NCBI GenBank assembly: GCA_964451325.1
Contig: CAYVHO010000016.1
Coordinates: 9,079 to 73,078 of the forward strand
DNA from: JAADHI01 sp964451325
GTDB taxonomy: Bacteria; Nitrospirota; Nitrospiria; SBBL01; JAADHI01
Direction: 5' to 3'
DNA: 64,000 nt
Shown: positions 36,571 to 45,557 of the stretch, piece by piece
Numbering within the stretch: the stretch's first letter is position 1
Layout of the letters: each line of letters starts with the position of its first letter
Position numbers and translations under genes: made by a program
Notes under the pieces: model-generated
What the model saw: only the letters and a program-made list of their open reading frames with translations
What the model was told of the DNA's origin: nothing
Database searches by the model: none

Positions 36571-37762
36571 TGAGGCTCTCCTTCTTCTTTGCGAGTACTT
36601 TTTTGATTTCTTCGACAATCACTTCCGGAGGCATCGTCATGCCACCGGCCACATGAGGGCCTTCAATAACACGATGATTGTCCGGGATTGAAGCTTTTAT
36701 TTCTCGGGCCATCCACCCCACGACGTTGAATTCCGGCACAAAAATAATTTTTGCATTTTTTGTGGCCTGTCGAACTTCCTCGTAAGGGAAGGGACGAATG
36801 GTCTTGATTTTGACAATACCGACTTTAATGCCTTCTGCGGCCAAAAGTCGTACCGCTTCTCGGCCTTGTGCGACAGCCGTACCGGAAGAAACGATTAAAA
36901 TTTCGGCATCGGTGTTTTCTTCTTCGATCAAGCCCCCCAAAAGACGAATGGTGTGCTTTCGTGAGCGTTCACAGGCTGCACGTGTTTCCTGTTGCCAACT
37001 GGCTTGCGTCGCGTAACTGATATAGTTACTCTTCATCACAAAAGGGTCACGCATCATTCGAACCGGAGGCACTTCCATGTCCATAACAGGCATCGGATTG
37101 CGGTAAGGATCATAAGGGGGAAGGGTGAAATCAACAGAGGGAATATAGACATCATCTTTTGTATGACTCACAAAAAAACCGTCAATACAGATCGCAATCG
37201 GGAGATGGACGTCGGGCTCTTCTGCAACCATATAACCCATGAGCAAATAATCGAAAAAATCCTGTGCGGACTCAGCGTGCCAAATGAGCATGCCTGTATC
37301 AATAATTAAGCCAATTTCCAGGGTATCGGGCTGAATACTCAAAGGAGAATTGACCCCTCTGACCATCATATTGAGCATGATGGGAAGTCTGGAACCCACC
37401 CACATCGGGAAATTTTCATAAGCACGAAGTGTTCCCGGACCTGAAGTCGTTGTGAAAACGCGTGCACCACCAAAAGCAGCTCCCGCACACTCAGACATGA
37501 CTGCAAATTCGTTTTCACCACGAAAATATTCACCGACATAACCCTCAACCCAAAGATCGCCAACCATCGCAGCCGCTTCACTCTGAGGCGTAATGGGGTA
37601 AGAAATTGAGACATCGACATTCGCGCGCTTAATCGCCTCGCGAACCACTTCACTACCCGTCATAAAATGACGCTCACGTGGCGCATCATAAAAAAGATAA
37701 TCTGGATCAACGATTTTTTGACCTTTTTTGTTATATGTTCCTATCAGAGACTTTGTGGCCAT
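36563..37762 (-). CDS. 2-oxoacid:ferredoxin oxidoreductase, alpha subunit
   Basis: The 399 residues have FMTGSEVVREAIKRANVDVS, the SYPITPQSEAA motif and FTTTSGPGTLRAYENFPMW in the pyrimidine-binding domain. The transketolase-C-like domain (about 285-390) has AEILIVSSGTAVAQGREAV and KIIFVPEFNVVGW. With the beta subunit it forms the TPP core that decarboxylates or carboxylates a 2-oxoacid with CoA and ferredoxin. Order on the minus strand is putative epsilon, alpha, beta, gamma, delta. Confidence 0.92.
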   Translation of the reverse strand: MATKSLIGTYNKKGQKIVDPDYLFYDAPRERHFMTGSEVVREAIKRANVDVSISYPITPQSEAAAMVGDLWVEGYVGEYFRGENEFAVMSECAGAAFGGARVFTTTSGPGTLRAYENFPMWVGSRLPIMLNMMVRGVNSPLSIQPDTLEIGLIIDTGMLIWHAESAQDFFDYLLMGYMVAEEPDVHLPIAICIDGFFVSHTKDDVYIPSVDFTLPPYDPYRNPMPVMDMEVPPVRMMRDPFVMKSNYISYATQASWQQETRAACERSRKHTIRLLGGLIEEENTDAEILIVSSGTAVAQGREAVRLLAAEGIKVGIVKIKTIRPFPYEEVRQATKNAKIIFVPEFNVVGWMAREIKASIPDNHRVIEGPHVAGGMTMPPEVIVEEIKKVLAKKKESLNV

Positions 37763-37830
37763 CTCTTCCCTCCTTTGTGTGTGGGTAAGACAATCAAAGT
37801 TAAACAGTTCTGTAAGTTACCTGTTGCCTT

Positions 37831-38424
37831 CTAATAATCACCAGAAGCCTTCAGACGCTCAACTGTATGCGTTAGTATATCAATTTTCTCGGGCGTTGCG
37901 TCACGAAAAGTCACCATTGCGTCCTCGTGTCCGGCCTGCGCACACATCGCAATCGTGTAACAGTCAGTCCCACCGCGAATAATTTTGAGGGACAAGTTGG
38001 CCATATGGCAGTGAACACCAACAAACATACAAACATCAATTTTGTTGTACCAAATGGTGAGATTGGGATGGTTTGGGTTAATCTCGATCGCTGGGTCAAT
38101 TTTTGGATATTTAGGGCGATAGTCCGGCATTGGAATGTGGAGGGCATTGGAATTGTGGGATTTTAGGACATCATAAAGTCGTTTGATCGCCGCTGCTTTT
38201 CTTGCTGCCATCTCATTCCAATTCCACAAAACAAGTGGCCCTGGAAAAAGTGTTGGATTTTTTGCCGTGAGAAACTTCCGGGCGGCCTCTTCCATCGCAA
38301 GGGTTTCTTGCACGATATCGCCCTGAATCAGGCCTTGACCCGGATCAGGAAGAACGACACCTTCACACGCTGCCGCAGGAGGTAAAAATGCCTCTGGGCC
38401 TTTTAAAACACTGTATTTTGACAT
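37831..38424 (-). CDS. Putative fifth (epsilon) subunit of the 2-oxoacid:ferredoxin oxidoreductase
   Basis: First gene of the operon, 197 residues. It resembles proteins annotated as carbon-monoxide-dehydrogenase-beta-subunit family that accompany five-subunit pyruvate or 2-oxoglutarate:ferredoxin oxidoreductases such as those of Hydrogenobacter. Cysteines and histidines cluster in the C-terminal half (CMFVGVHCHMANL, GGTDCYTIAMCAQAGHEDA), suggesting a metal or cofactor site. The N-terminal part has PDPGQGLIQGDIVQETLAM. The identification rests on position and remembered family resemblance; its role in the complex is not known. Confidence 0.6.
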   Translation of the reverse strand: MSKYSVLKGPEAFLPPAAACEGVVLPDPGQGLIQGDIVQETLAMEEAARKFLTAKNPTLFPGPLVLWNWNEMAARKAAAIKRLYDVLKSHNSNALHIPMPDYRPKYPKIDPAIEINPNHPNLTIWYNKIDVCMFVGVHCHMANLSLKIIRGGTDCYTIAMCAQAGHEDAMVTFRDATPEKIDILTHTVERLKASGDY

Positions 38425-38862
38425 GAACCAAATCCCCTTTTGCTACTTCTTGTTGCTGGTTGAGTTGACTAGAGACGCGTAAAACACCCATGAGTCAGTC
38501 CCTGTTTAATTAGAGCGGAAGCAGCTTCCATTGAAAAATCAATCATCAGAAAGGGAGACTCTTCATGAGAATAGTGGTTCCCGTCATTAACGCGCTTTTT
38601 TCGAGCGGGGAAACGCCATGAATAAAAAACATTCTATCTTTATGCTCTTTTGGGATAACAATACGACATAACATATAAGATAGATAGCATAGCCATTCTT
38701 TCCAAGTCAAGAATTTTTCATCTAATTTTAGTGACAAACCCCTTCTTTTTTTGATCGGTGTTTTAAGAACGATCTCATTATTTTTTTTCATTTTTTTCAA
38801 TTGCTTCTTGTATTGAGAAGTCCATAAGAAGTCAGAAATTAAGGTTGTTTGAACGCAGCAGA
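38425..38862. other. 438-bp region upstream of the oxidoreductase operon, no convincing gene
   Basis: It probably carries the minus-strand promoter of the oxidoreductase operon. A perfect 13-base palindrome, GGAAGC-A-GCTTCC, sits at 38517-38529 and could be an operator. An 81-106-codon minus-strand frame (38546-38866) runs into the lipoprotein gene but lacks a good start or family resemblance. Otherwise nothing is seen. Confidence 0.4.
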
Positions 38863-39399
38863 TCAATCATTCGCCTCACCCTCCTTTCCAGCAGAAAACA
38901 GGGTGTTTATTTTGTTTGTGACATCCTGTTTGAGTTTTGAGAGTTTTTTCTTTCTTTCCTGGAGCCGTTCTTGAAATGCCTTAATTTCTTGATTTGATTT
39001 TTCCAAAGCATCTTTAGATCCTTCTCTTAAGGGTGTAACCGCGGTTTTGAACTTTTTTTCAAGTTGATTTCCCATTTTTTTTACAAATGTACGGGCTTCC
39101 TCCAAAGAGATAAGCTCTTCTTTCAGTTCTTTGGATCGTCCGATTGCTTTTTCATTCAAGGCCTTTAAATCAGACTTGAATGTTTTAAGCTGTGCTTTCA
39201 ATTTTTTAAGCTCATCTTCCAAGGCAAAACGCCGTGATTCTTCGATTTCAGGTGCACGGGAAGCTGTTTCGTTTTTATTCGTTTGATTTTGAGCCGATGT
39301 TTTTATGACGCAGCCCCCTACCAAGGGGCCTGTAAAGAATATCGTCAACATGAACACTGATAAACGAAAGTACATTTTTATGTCTCTTTTTAAAATCAT
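38863..39399 (-). CDS. Coiled-coil lipoprotein, unknown function
   Basis: Not recognised. From ATG 39399 (GGGGAG five bases upstream) it has 178 residues: a signal peptide with lipobox LVGGC (Cys30), a short polar linker and then almost unbroken lysine/glutamate-rich coiled coil (about 50-170, with KKLKAQLKTFKSDLKALNEK). A periplasmic rod anchored to a membrane is the likely form. The gene follows pldA by 27 bases on the same strand. Confidence 0.7.
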   Translation of the reverse strand: MILKRDIKMYFRLSVFMLTIFFTGPLVGGCVIKTSAQNQTNKNETASRAPEIEESRRFALEDELKKLKAQLKTFKSDLKALNEKAIGRSKELKEELISLEEARTFVKKMGNQLEKKFKTAVTPLREGSKDALEKSNQEIKAFQERLQERKKKLSKLKQDVTNKINTLFSAGKEGEAND

Positions 39400-39426
39400 G
39401 TTTCTCCCCTTAAACAAGCATATTGT

Positions 39427-40380
39427 TTATAGCCAATTTGTCAAAATAATGCCTAGACCGAAACGATTTGTCGAATTCTGGTAATCGATCAAACTCTCGC
39501 CGTAACCATTAAAATACTGAAAATATCCATTGATCTTGCCATAAAAAGGAAAGGTCCAATCGACTTGAATGGCCCCTTTATTTTTTTTTCGCATGTTGTT
39601 GCGTAGCACGAACCCGAGTGTATATTCACCCATACGATAATGGGCCAAAATTTCCCCGTAACCGTAATATTTTTCAATATCAGGGTTTTCGTCTCTTTTT
39701 GTTTGATCTGGAATACGGATCCAGGGTTTTATACTGAGCAGCAGGCTCTTTTTTTCAAAAATAAAATTGACATAAAAGCGATTCCAGCTTCGAGAAAAAT
39801 TATCTGCTCTGCCATTTGAATGATGGCTCAAACCAAAGGTTGTCATGCGATTCCTATAACCCATGAACTGTGAGTGATTAAAAAACGAAAATATGAGCTC
39901 GGCTTCGTGATTGGTTTCACGGAATGGAGAAGAACGCTTGAATTGATAGGCCTGCCAATTAGATTGTTGTGTATAGGCAAAGGCCAGCTGAGTATTTTTT
40001 TTTAAAAGGCTCGGCATCATCAAGATTTTAAGGCTGAGCTGAAATTTAATTTCCGCAGGCTGAACATCGTCCCCCGTGAGTCTTTTAAAGGATTCGTCAT
40101 TGGCGGAAGTATCATAAGTAAGTGGGAGCAGGTAGGTGGGTTTATGGGGCAAAATAACAAAAGGATTGTGGTCCGATAATTTTTCGAAGACCATGCGTCG
40201 TTCAAAAAGCGAAGGCAGGGTCGTATCCGACTGGGGCCGTGTTTCAGCATCATTTTTCGAGATGGATTCCGTCGCAAGGTCGCGGGGCTGTGCCCAAAGG
40301 GGTGCTGCCGAAGCAATCAAAAAAATCAAAACCCATGTAAACAAACCCCGTTTTACAAAAACCTGCACGACGCCACTCAT
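39427..40380 (-). CDS. pldA: Outer membrane phospholipase A (OMPLA)
   Basis: Calcium-dependent outer-membrane phospholipase that hydrolyses misplaced phospholipid in the outer leaflet. The 317 residues have a signal peptide ending near PLWAQ (30-31) and a 12-strand barrel. The catalytic triad is intact with family spacing: H186-x-S188 in SHHSNGR and N200 in SRSWNRFY, exactly 44 residues later than H142, S144, N156 of E. coli. FNGYGESLIDY and the terminal aromatic NWL suit barrel assembly. It lies 3 bases after the stop of a Crp/Fnr-type regulator gene, so probably co-transcribed. Confidence 0.92.
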   Translation of the reverse strand: MSGVVQVFVKRGLFTWVLIFLIASAAPLWAQPRDLATESISKNDAETRPQSDTTLPSLFERRMVFEKLSDHNPFVILPHKPTYLLPLTYDTSANDESFKRLTGDDVQPAEIKFQLSLKILMMPSLLKKNTQLAFAYTQQSNWQAYQFKRSSPFRETNHEAELIFSFFNHSQFMGYRNRMTTFGLSHHSNGRADNFSRSWNRFYVNFIFEKKSLLLSIKPWIRIPDQTKRDENPDIEKYYGYGEILAHYRMGEYTLGFVLRNNMRKKNKGAIQVDWTFPFYGKINGYFQYFNGYGESLIDYQNSTNRFGLGIILTNWL

Positions 40381-40383
40381 ATC

Positions 40384-40923
40384 TTAAGACGAATTCCCTG
40401 CCATTCTACCCCGGATTCGGCTCAGCGCAACGGGTGTGATACCGAGATATCGTGCGATATCATTTTGCGTGGCCCGCTTCAGTAATTCAGGCGTATTTTC
40501 CAAAATCTGTTGATAACGCTCTTCCGCAGACAGACAGAGAAATTCAAACTCGCGCCGCTCCTTTTTGGCGATAACGTCGATCAGCATATTGATGAACGCA
40601 AGAGATCTTTCAGGTTTCTGTTGAACGACATCGAGCAAGTCCGCATATTTAAGCCGCAGCAGGTGCGAGGCTTCTAAACATACGAGCGTAAAGCTACATC
40701 CCGTTTCAGCTTGCCGATACGCACTCGAACTGCCAATGAAACCGTTCTCCAATATAAAAGTTTTCACATATTCTTTTCCATCGGCGGTCAAGTAGTAGGC
40801 TTTAAGTAAGCCTGCTTGCACAAGATAGAGATATTGATTGGCTTCCCCCTGTCGGAAAACAATCGCGCCTTTTTTGTACTCAACCCGCTCGCCACATGCC
40901 TGAATATAATCGGCCAGTGCCAT
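40384..40923 (-). CDS. Crp/Fnr-family transcription regulator
   Basis: From ATG 40923 (GAGG upstream) it has 179 residues: a cyclic-nucleotide-binding-like beta barrel (about 10-110, KKGAIVFRQGEANQYLYLVQAG) and a C-terminal helix-turn-helix with TQNDIARYLGITPVALSRIR. The N-terminal Fe-S cysteines of Fnr and the arginine-containing cAMP site of Crp are not evident. The variant is of the short type whose ligand is generally unknown. It is first of a regulator-pldA-lipoprotein transcript and divergent from an SDR gene. Confidence 0.85.
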   Translation of the reverse strand: MALADYIQACGERVEYKKGAIVFRQGEANQYLYLVQAGLLKAYYLTADGKEYVKTFILENGFIGSSSAYRQAETGCSFTLVCLEASHLLRLKYADLLDVVQQKPERSLAFINMLIDVIAKKERREFEFLCLSAEERYQQILENTPELLKRATQNDIARYLGITPVALSRIRGRMAGNSS

Positions 40924-40966
40924 CAATTACCTCATCCAAAGCCGTCACAATAAAAAAATCTGTTTT

Positions 40967-40980
40967 TTAACCTGGGTTAA
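40967..40980. promoter_or_regulatory. Palindrome in the divergent promoter region
   Basis: TTAACC-TG-GGTTAA is a perfect palindrome in the 133-base region between the Crp/Fnr-type regulator and the SDR gene. Its position suits a regulator site controlling one or both genes. It does not match the Crp or Fnr consensus. Confidence 0.4.
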
Positions 40981-41056
40981 TGCCGATGTTACGGAGAGCT
41001 GTTATTTTTACCTCGTAATGAAGTAACGGTATCACAAGATCCTGGAAGGAGTACAG

Positions 41057-41791
41057 ATGCGTTTAAGAGACCTTAACATTGTCATCACCGGAGGCACATC
41101 GGGTATCGGTCGGAAGATTATCGATCAATTGGCAAATAACAATCAACTATTCATCATGGGACGAAACAAGTCGAAACTAGAGGATTTGAAACATCTTTAT
41201 CCCAGTATCAGGACTTATGTCTGTGATTTATCCGACTTGGATGATGTGAAACAGGCAGCACAGTCCCTCTCAAAAGATCAGGCAAAAATTGATATTTTGA
41301 TAAATAACGCGGCCGTACAGTATACGCCGATGTTCCTGGATGATAATTTCTGCTTTGAAAACATTCAGTACGAGATTACGGTCAATTTCACCACGATCTG
41401 CTACTTGATCGCCCTGCTGTTACCTGCACTTCAACATGAAGACCAAAGGGCCATCATCTTAAATGTCAGTTCGGCCTTAGGAATCGTGCCCAAAACAAAT
41501 TCAGCCATCTACTGCGCCACCAAGGCCGCGCTCAATATTTTCTCGCAATCGCTGAGTTATCAGTTTGAAAGAACGGATATACGCGTGCTGCAAGCCATTC
41601 TTCCGCTTGTGGACACCCCAATGACCGAAGGGCGCGGCAAAGGAAAAATTTCAGCAGATCGCGCCGCGTCTTTGATTTTACACGGCATTGAAAAGGAGAT
41701 CGCTGAACACTTCATCGGTAAGGCGAAATATTTGAAATGGATTCATTCGATTTTCCCAGCCCTTGCACGGACAATATTAAAGAATGGATAA
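41057..41791 (+). CDS. Short-chain dehydrogenase/reductase (DltE-like)
   Basis: NAD(P)-dependent SDR of 244 residues. TGGTSGIGRKI (12-22) binds the cofactor; NNAAVQYTPMF, the catalytic Ser in LNVSSALGIVPKT and YCATKAALN with the Tyr-x3-Lys pair are all present. The C-terminal part (LVDTPMTEGRGKGKIS) resembles SDRs annotated DltE. AAGGAG precedes the ATG. The substrate is unknown; the next gene encodes a membrane protein. Confidence 0.88.
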   Translation: MRLRDLNIVITGGTSGIGRKIIDQLANNNQLFIMGRNKSKLEDLKHLYPSIRTYVCDLSDLDDVKQAAQSLSKDQAKIDILINNAAVQYTPMFLDDNFCFENIQYEITVNFTTICYLIALLLPALQHEDQRAIILNVSSALGIVPKTNSAIYCATKAALNIFSQSLSYQFERTDIRVLQAILPLVDTPMTEGRGKGKISADRAASLILHGIEKEIAEHFIGKAKYLKWIHSIFPALARTILKNG

Positions 41792-41836
41792 CGATTGTGA
41801 AATGCATGTTTACAATTCTGTAAAGAGGACTAAACC

Positions 41837-42511
41837 ATGAAAACACTGATTAAACTTTTTCTCGTCGTTTCAATATTTTTTGCCTCAACTTTTGTTGTCA
41901 TCAAACTCACGGGTATTCTGAGCCTTGAGGATATTCGCCGGTGGTTGGAGATGGCGAGTACGATTTCACCGATCTACATTGGTCTGCTCGTCGCACTTTT
42001 TTTGTTCGCGGATCTTTTTATTGCCATTCCGACACTGACGGTTTGCATCTTGTCTGGATATTTTCTGGGGTTTCAAGCCGGAGCCGCGTTTAGCGCACTT
42101 GGTTTGGGTCTGGCCGGAATCTCTGGTTACCTGCTGAGCGGGTCCATTGGCCGAAAACTTTTGATCAAAATCATTCGAGACCCTCAAAAAATGGAAGAAA
42201 TGGAGCAGATTTTTAACCGGCATGGTGTTGTCATGATTTTGCTGTCTCGGGCGCTGCCCATCCTGCCGGAGGCGACCGCCTGTCTGGCGGGCTTCACAAA
42301 AATGCCGATGTGGAAATTCATCTCTGCATGGATGCTTAGTTCCCTTCCTTATGCCGCGATTGCAGCCTATGCGGGCTCCATCAGTACACTGGAATCCCCC
42401 AATGCTGCAATCTTCACGGCTGTTGGGCTTTCGACAAGCTTGTGGATTATGTGGGCCGTTTTCCTGAGAAAAAACAAGCTGGCAACACGGAAAAAACGCT
42501 CTATTTTGTAG
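41837..42511 (+). CDS. TVP38/TMEM64 (VTT-domain) membrane protein
   Basis: DedA-superfamily integral membrane protein of 224 residues with about five hydrophobic segments. The VTT core is clear: PTLTVCILSGYFLGFQAGA (about 65-83) with a re-entrant loop, then SRALPILPEATACLAGFTKM (about 140-160), the family's conserved proline/arginine segment. Members take part in lipid scrambling or envelope homeostasis. It lies 45 bases after the SDR gene, and GAGGACTAAACC precedes the ATG. Confidence 0.88.
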   Translation: MKTLIKLFLVVSIFFASTFVVIKLTGILSLEDIRRWLEMASTISPIYIGLLVALFLFADLFIAIPTLTVCILSGYFLGFQAGAAFSALGLGLAGISGYLLSGSIGRKLLIKIIRDPQKMEEMEQIFNRHGVVMILLSRALPILPEATACLAGFTKMPMWKFISAWMLSSLPYAAIAAYAGSISTLESPNAAIFTAVGLSTSLWIMWAVFLRKNKLATRKKRSIL

Positions 42512-42524
42512 CTTGAAGTTTGGC

Positions 42525-43283
42525 TTAATCCTGTTTGAAAAGGTGCGCATGTCCACGGCTTACGCCTAAGGGTTTGGCATAACCCTGCATCTGCAAGGTA
42601 TAACGTCCGACCAGATCACGCGTGATGCCTTGAATCGCTGCAACACGGACGAGCGTTGAGCGATGGATGCGCCAGAATTGGTCCGGGTCTAAGGATGCTT
42701 CCAAGACTTTAAGCGGTGTGCGAATCAGCCACTCCTTGCCGCCGGTGTAAAGCGAGGTATATTTGTCCGCCGCCAGAAAATAGTCAATGTCGTTTACATT
42801 CAATAAACAGGTTTCATCCTGCCGACTGACTTTTATCCATTTCAACTGCCGTGGCGTGTTTTGAAGCGAAGCGGATAGCTGCTTTAGAAGCGGCGTAAGG
42901 TTGGGAGGATCGGCTTTTTCCTGAGATTGAATCCGATGGAGTGTCTTTCGTAAACGGGTTTCGCTGACCGGTTTCAATAAATAATCCACCGCCGCATTTT
43001 CAAAGGCCTCGACCGCATAGTGATCAAAGGCGGTCACAAAGACGATTCGGCATTGATTTCCAAGTGTTTCGGCGACCTCCAGACCACTCATGCCGGGCAT
43101 CTGGATATCCAGAAAGGCGATTGTAGGCCGATGTTCTTGGATCAGAGCGAGCGCCTCATTGCCATTCATCGCCTCGGCGACAATGTCGAGCTCCGGCCAA
43201 AGTTTGTTCAATTGCTTTTTGAGATACAACCTCAAGGGTCCTTCATCGTCGGCAATGATCGCAGTGGGATTGGGCAAATTCAT
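42525..43283 (-). CDS. LytTR-family response regulator
   Basis: The 252 residues have a REC domain (1-125) with the acidic pair D12-D13 and acceptor D59 in AFLDIQMPGMSG, and a C-terminal LytTR DNA-binding domain (about 150-250, DIDYFLAADKYTSLYTGG, FWRIHRSTLVRVAAI). It is partnered with the LytS/YehU-type kinase, whose gene overlaps it by four bases. It is the last gene of the eight-gene minus-strand operon and the likely transcriptional controller of that envelope module. Confidence 0.92.
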   Translation of the reverse strand: MNLPNPTAIIADDEGPLRLYLKKQLNKLWPELDIVAEAMNGNEALALIQEHRPTIAFLDIQMPGMSGLEVAETLGNQCRIVFVTAFDHYAVEAFENAAVDYLLKPVSETRLRKTLHRIQSQEKADPPNLTPLLKQLSASLQNTPRQLKWIKVSRQDETCLLNVNDIDYFLAADKYTSLYTGGKEWLIRTPLKVLEASLDPDQFWRIHRSTLVRVAAIQGITRDLVGRYTLQMQGYAKPLGVSRGHAHLFKQD

Positions 43284-44329
43284 TGTTTTTTCTCCACCCG
43301 CTGTAACGGAAGACGCAAGCAGGCTTTTACGCCCTGAGGTGGGTTTTCCGAGAGATGTAAGGTACTTTTTTCACCATACAAAACATTGAGACGCCGACGA
43401 ATATTATCTAAACCGAAGCCGCTGCCGAGATCATCTTGAGCTTTTAAGCCCCGACCCGTATCACAGACTTCGATGACCAGTTGATCGTCTTCACAGCAAA
43501 CCTTGATATTGATACTGCCACCTTCAAGGCTTGACTCCAAACCATGTTTAATGGCGTTTTCGACCAAAGGTTGAATCATCAAGGGGGGGAGGGCAATTTT
43601 TTCAAGATCGTCTGGCAGATCAAAATGATAGTTCAGTCGCTCACCCATGCGTACACTTTGAATGGACAAATAAGCCTTCAACAAGCCCACCTCCTGAGCC
43701 AATGTACTTTTCTGTCTCCGTGTCCGCTGTAGGGAGGCGCGTAAATAGTGCGTAAAATCCTCCAACATCTTTTTGGCCTGATGCGGTTTAGGGTCAATCA
43801 GGCCAATAATGTTTGACAAGGTATTGAATAAAAAATGGGGTTCAATCTGTGCTTGCAGCAGGCGCAATTCTGTTTCGGTCAGCTCTTGTTCAATCTGCAC
43901 CCGATTCAAAGATTCCACCTGCAAGCGGTGCTGGCTTTCAGCGATACGACTTCGGGCATAAAAATAATAGGAAATCGCAGTGCCAAATAAAATGGCGGAA
44001 ACGGAGGTCGTAATTAAGGCTTGAGGTTCTTGTTCCAAGAACTGTAGAGGACTTCCCCCCAAGAGATGGGTACCCAGGACGACACCCACAATGCTGCCCA
44101 GTGGAACTGCAATGGCAAAAATACCTACGGTCTTGCGTTTATCTTCACGCATCCATGCCAAAATCCAGGCCATCAAAAAAATATTAAGACCAATGGCAAG
44201 TGAGAAGCTCAGGCTGCGCCGCAAGGGTGTCGCCAACATAAAAGACAGCGCAATGCCCAGCAAGGTCATCAGCATAAAAATCTGGAGCAACTCTTTAAAA
44301 AAATGCGAAAGCAGATTGTTTTGTTTCAC
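43280..44329 (-). CDS. LytS/YehU-type sensor histidine kinase
   Basis: The 349 residues have four hydrophobic segments in the first 130, with no large periplasmic domain. The His_kinase motif QIEPHFLFNTLSNIIGLI (phospho-His about 169) and an ATPase with PPLMIQPLVENAIKHGLE and SGFGLDNIRRRL follow. Ligands for such kinases are often membrane-associated. Co-transcribed with the transporter-like genes upstream. Confidence 0.92.
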   Translation of the reverse strand: MKQNNLLSHFFKELLQIFMLMTLLGIALSFMLATPLRRSLSFSLAIGLNIFLMAWILAWMREDKRKTVGIFAIAVPLGSIVGVVLGTHLLGGSPLQFLEQEPQALITTSVSAILFGTAISYYFYARSRIAESQHRLQVESLNRVQIEQELTETELRLLQAQIEPHFLFNTLSNIIGLIDPKPHQAKKMLEDFTHYLRASLQRTRRQKSTLAQEVGLLKAYLSIQSVRMGERLNYHFDLPDDLEKIALPPLMIQPLVENAIKHGLESSLEGGSINIKVCCEDDQLVIEVCDTGRGLKAQDDLGSGFGLDNIRRRLNVLYGEKSTLHLSENPPQGVKACLRLPLQRVEKKQ

Positions 44330-44342
44330 GATTCATTCCACC

Positions 44343-45557
44343 TCAATAAACAGCCCATTCCCAGCCGAGCCACAGAATCCATTGTTCAGGCAAGAGCTGA
44401 TAGGCGGCGTCCGCTGGCCCCCCAAAACGTCTCAGGGCGGCACTCAGTTGGTGTTTATCCCCTTCATAATTTATTTTGAAGGTTACCACATAGCCTTGAT
44501 CTCCAGGGGTATAGAGGATGTCGAGTGAAGGCTCAAGGGTTTCCCCCGCATAAGACAGACGCAAGAAGCTATTCCAGCGAAGTAGGTTTTTTACCTGAAA
44601 ATACCGGCTGGAGTCGGCAATCCCGGATAAGACGGCTTCATTTGAAATATCGCTAAAAGACCGCCGCTGTTTTGCGGTGAATGCCGCAAGATCCTGCCAT
44701 TCTTTCGGAGTGTAAGCCTGATCGTCGTACCAGGCTTCACTCAATACGGACCAACCCGCAGCATTGCTCCAACTTGTTCCGGCAATGGCCTTGAGACCCT
44801 GATCGAAATTAAGTTGCCGAATGGTGTCAGCAGGCGCGAGCAGAGACGATACGGCACCCGTCGAGGGCTTGAGCCAGCGTTGATAACGGTGTTGGTAGAG
44901 CAAACTGGCATGCCAGGCAAATTGTTCTCCAATCACATGGCTGATGCCTCCGCCTGTTTCCCAGTCATGGCGTTCGCTGAGTCGCAGCAAGCCGTGCAAA
45001 TCGGCGCTCGATTGCAATTGGTAGGTTTTGATCGTGAGCGAGGCATCATCCTTACGGTTATCTTCTTTTTTATTGTAGGGATTGGCAATCACCAGACTGA
45101 ATGCGCGGGTGGCACTGAACTTTTCCCAAGCCAGCAAAGGCACCCCTTCGAGGGATTCGCTATTTAATCGGCGACGGTCTTCCTGTTGAATGACATCCAG
45201 CGGACGAAAGCCAAAACCCACGCCCCAACTCATGACTTTTTTCCCGATGCTCAAGTCCTGATCCAGCCATTCTGTGTCCCAATACAGTGTCTTGAGGATG
45301 AAGTCATTTTCCGAGGACTGCCCGTGACGGATCGTGTGACGCAATAGACCCTGTGCCTGGATACCACCCTTCTGATACAAGAGGTCTATTTCTTGGCGAC
45401 TGCTTCTTTCATTAAAAATGTGCTGGCCTTCTGGCGGCGCAAAGAGGCTGTCTTTGTCGATCACGTGATATTCGGGCACAACACGAATATTGACATTAAA
45501 ATCGGCGGCAATGACCGGCCCGTAAAGACAAAGGCTCAACAAAACCGCGCGGATCAT
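44343..45557 (-). CDS. Predicted outer-membrane beta-barrel protein
   Basis: The family is not identified with certainty. The 404 residues start with a signal peptide (cleavage near AADFN, 18-19) followed by regularly alternating amphipathic strands with tyrosine/tryptophan girdles (KKVMSWGVGFGFRPLDV, YVVTFKINYEGDKHQLSAAL) and a terminal aromatic residue (WEWAVY). Overlap of four bases with the LolA-like gene indicates linked function. Probably the outer-membrane partner of the transport system in this operon. Confidence 0.7.
   Translation of the reverse strand: MIRAVLLSLCLYGPVIAADFNVNIRVVPEYHVIDKDSLFAPPEGQHIFNERSSRQEIDLLYQKGGIQAQGLLRHTIRHGQSSENDFILKTLYWDTEWLDQDLSIGKKVMSWGVGFGFRPLDVIQQEDRRRLNSESLEGVPLLAWEKFSATRAFSLVIANPYNKKEDNRKDDASLTIKTYQLQSSADLHGLLRLSERHDWETGGGISHVIGEQFAWHASLLYQHRYQRWLKPSTGAVSSLLAPADTIRQLNFDQGLKAIAGTSWSNAAGWSVLSEAWYDDQAYTPKEWQDLAAFTAKQRRSFSDISNEAVLSGIADSSRYFQVKNLLRWNSFLRLSYAGETLEPSLDILYTPGDQGYVVTFKINYEGDKHQLSAALRRFGGPADAAYQLLPEQWILWLGWEWAVY

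Noticed and set aside
38546..38866. Minus-strand gene of 81-106 codons
   Set aside because: It begins with TTG overlapping the lipoprotein stop or at a poorly served ATG (38791), has no recognisable domain and an unusual composition; not enough support.
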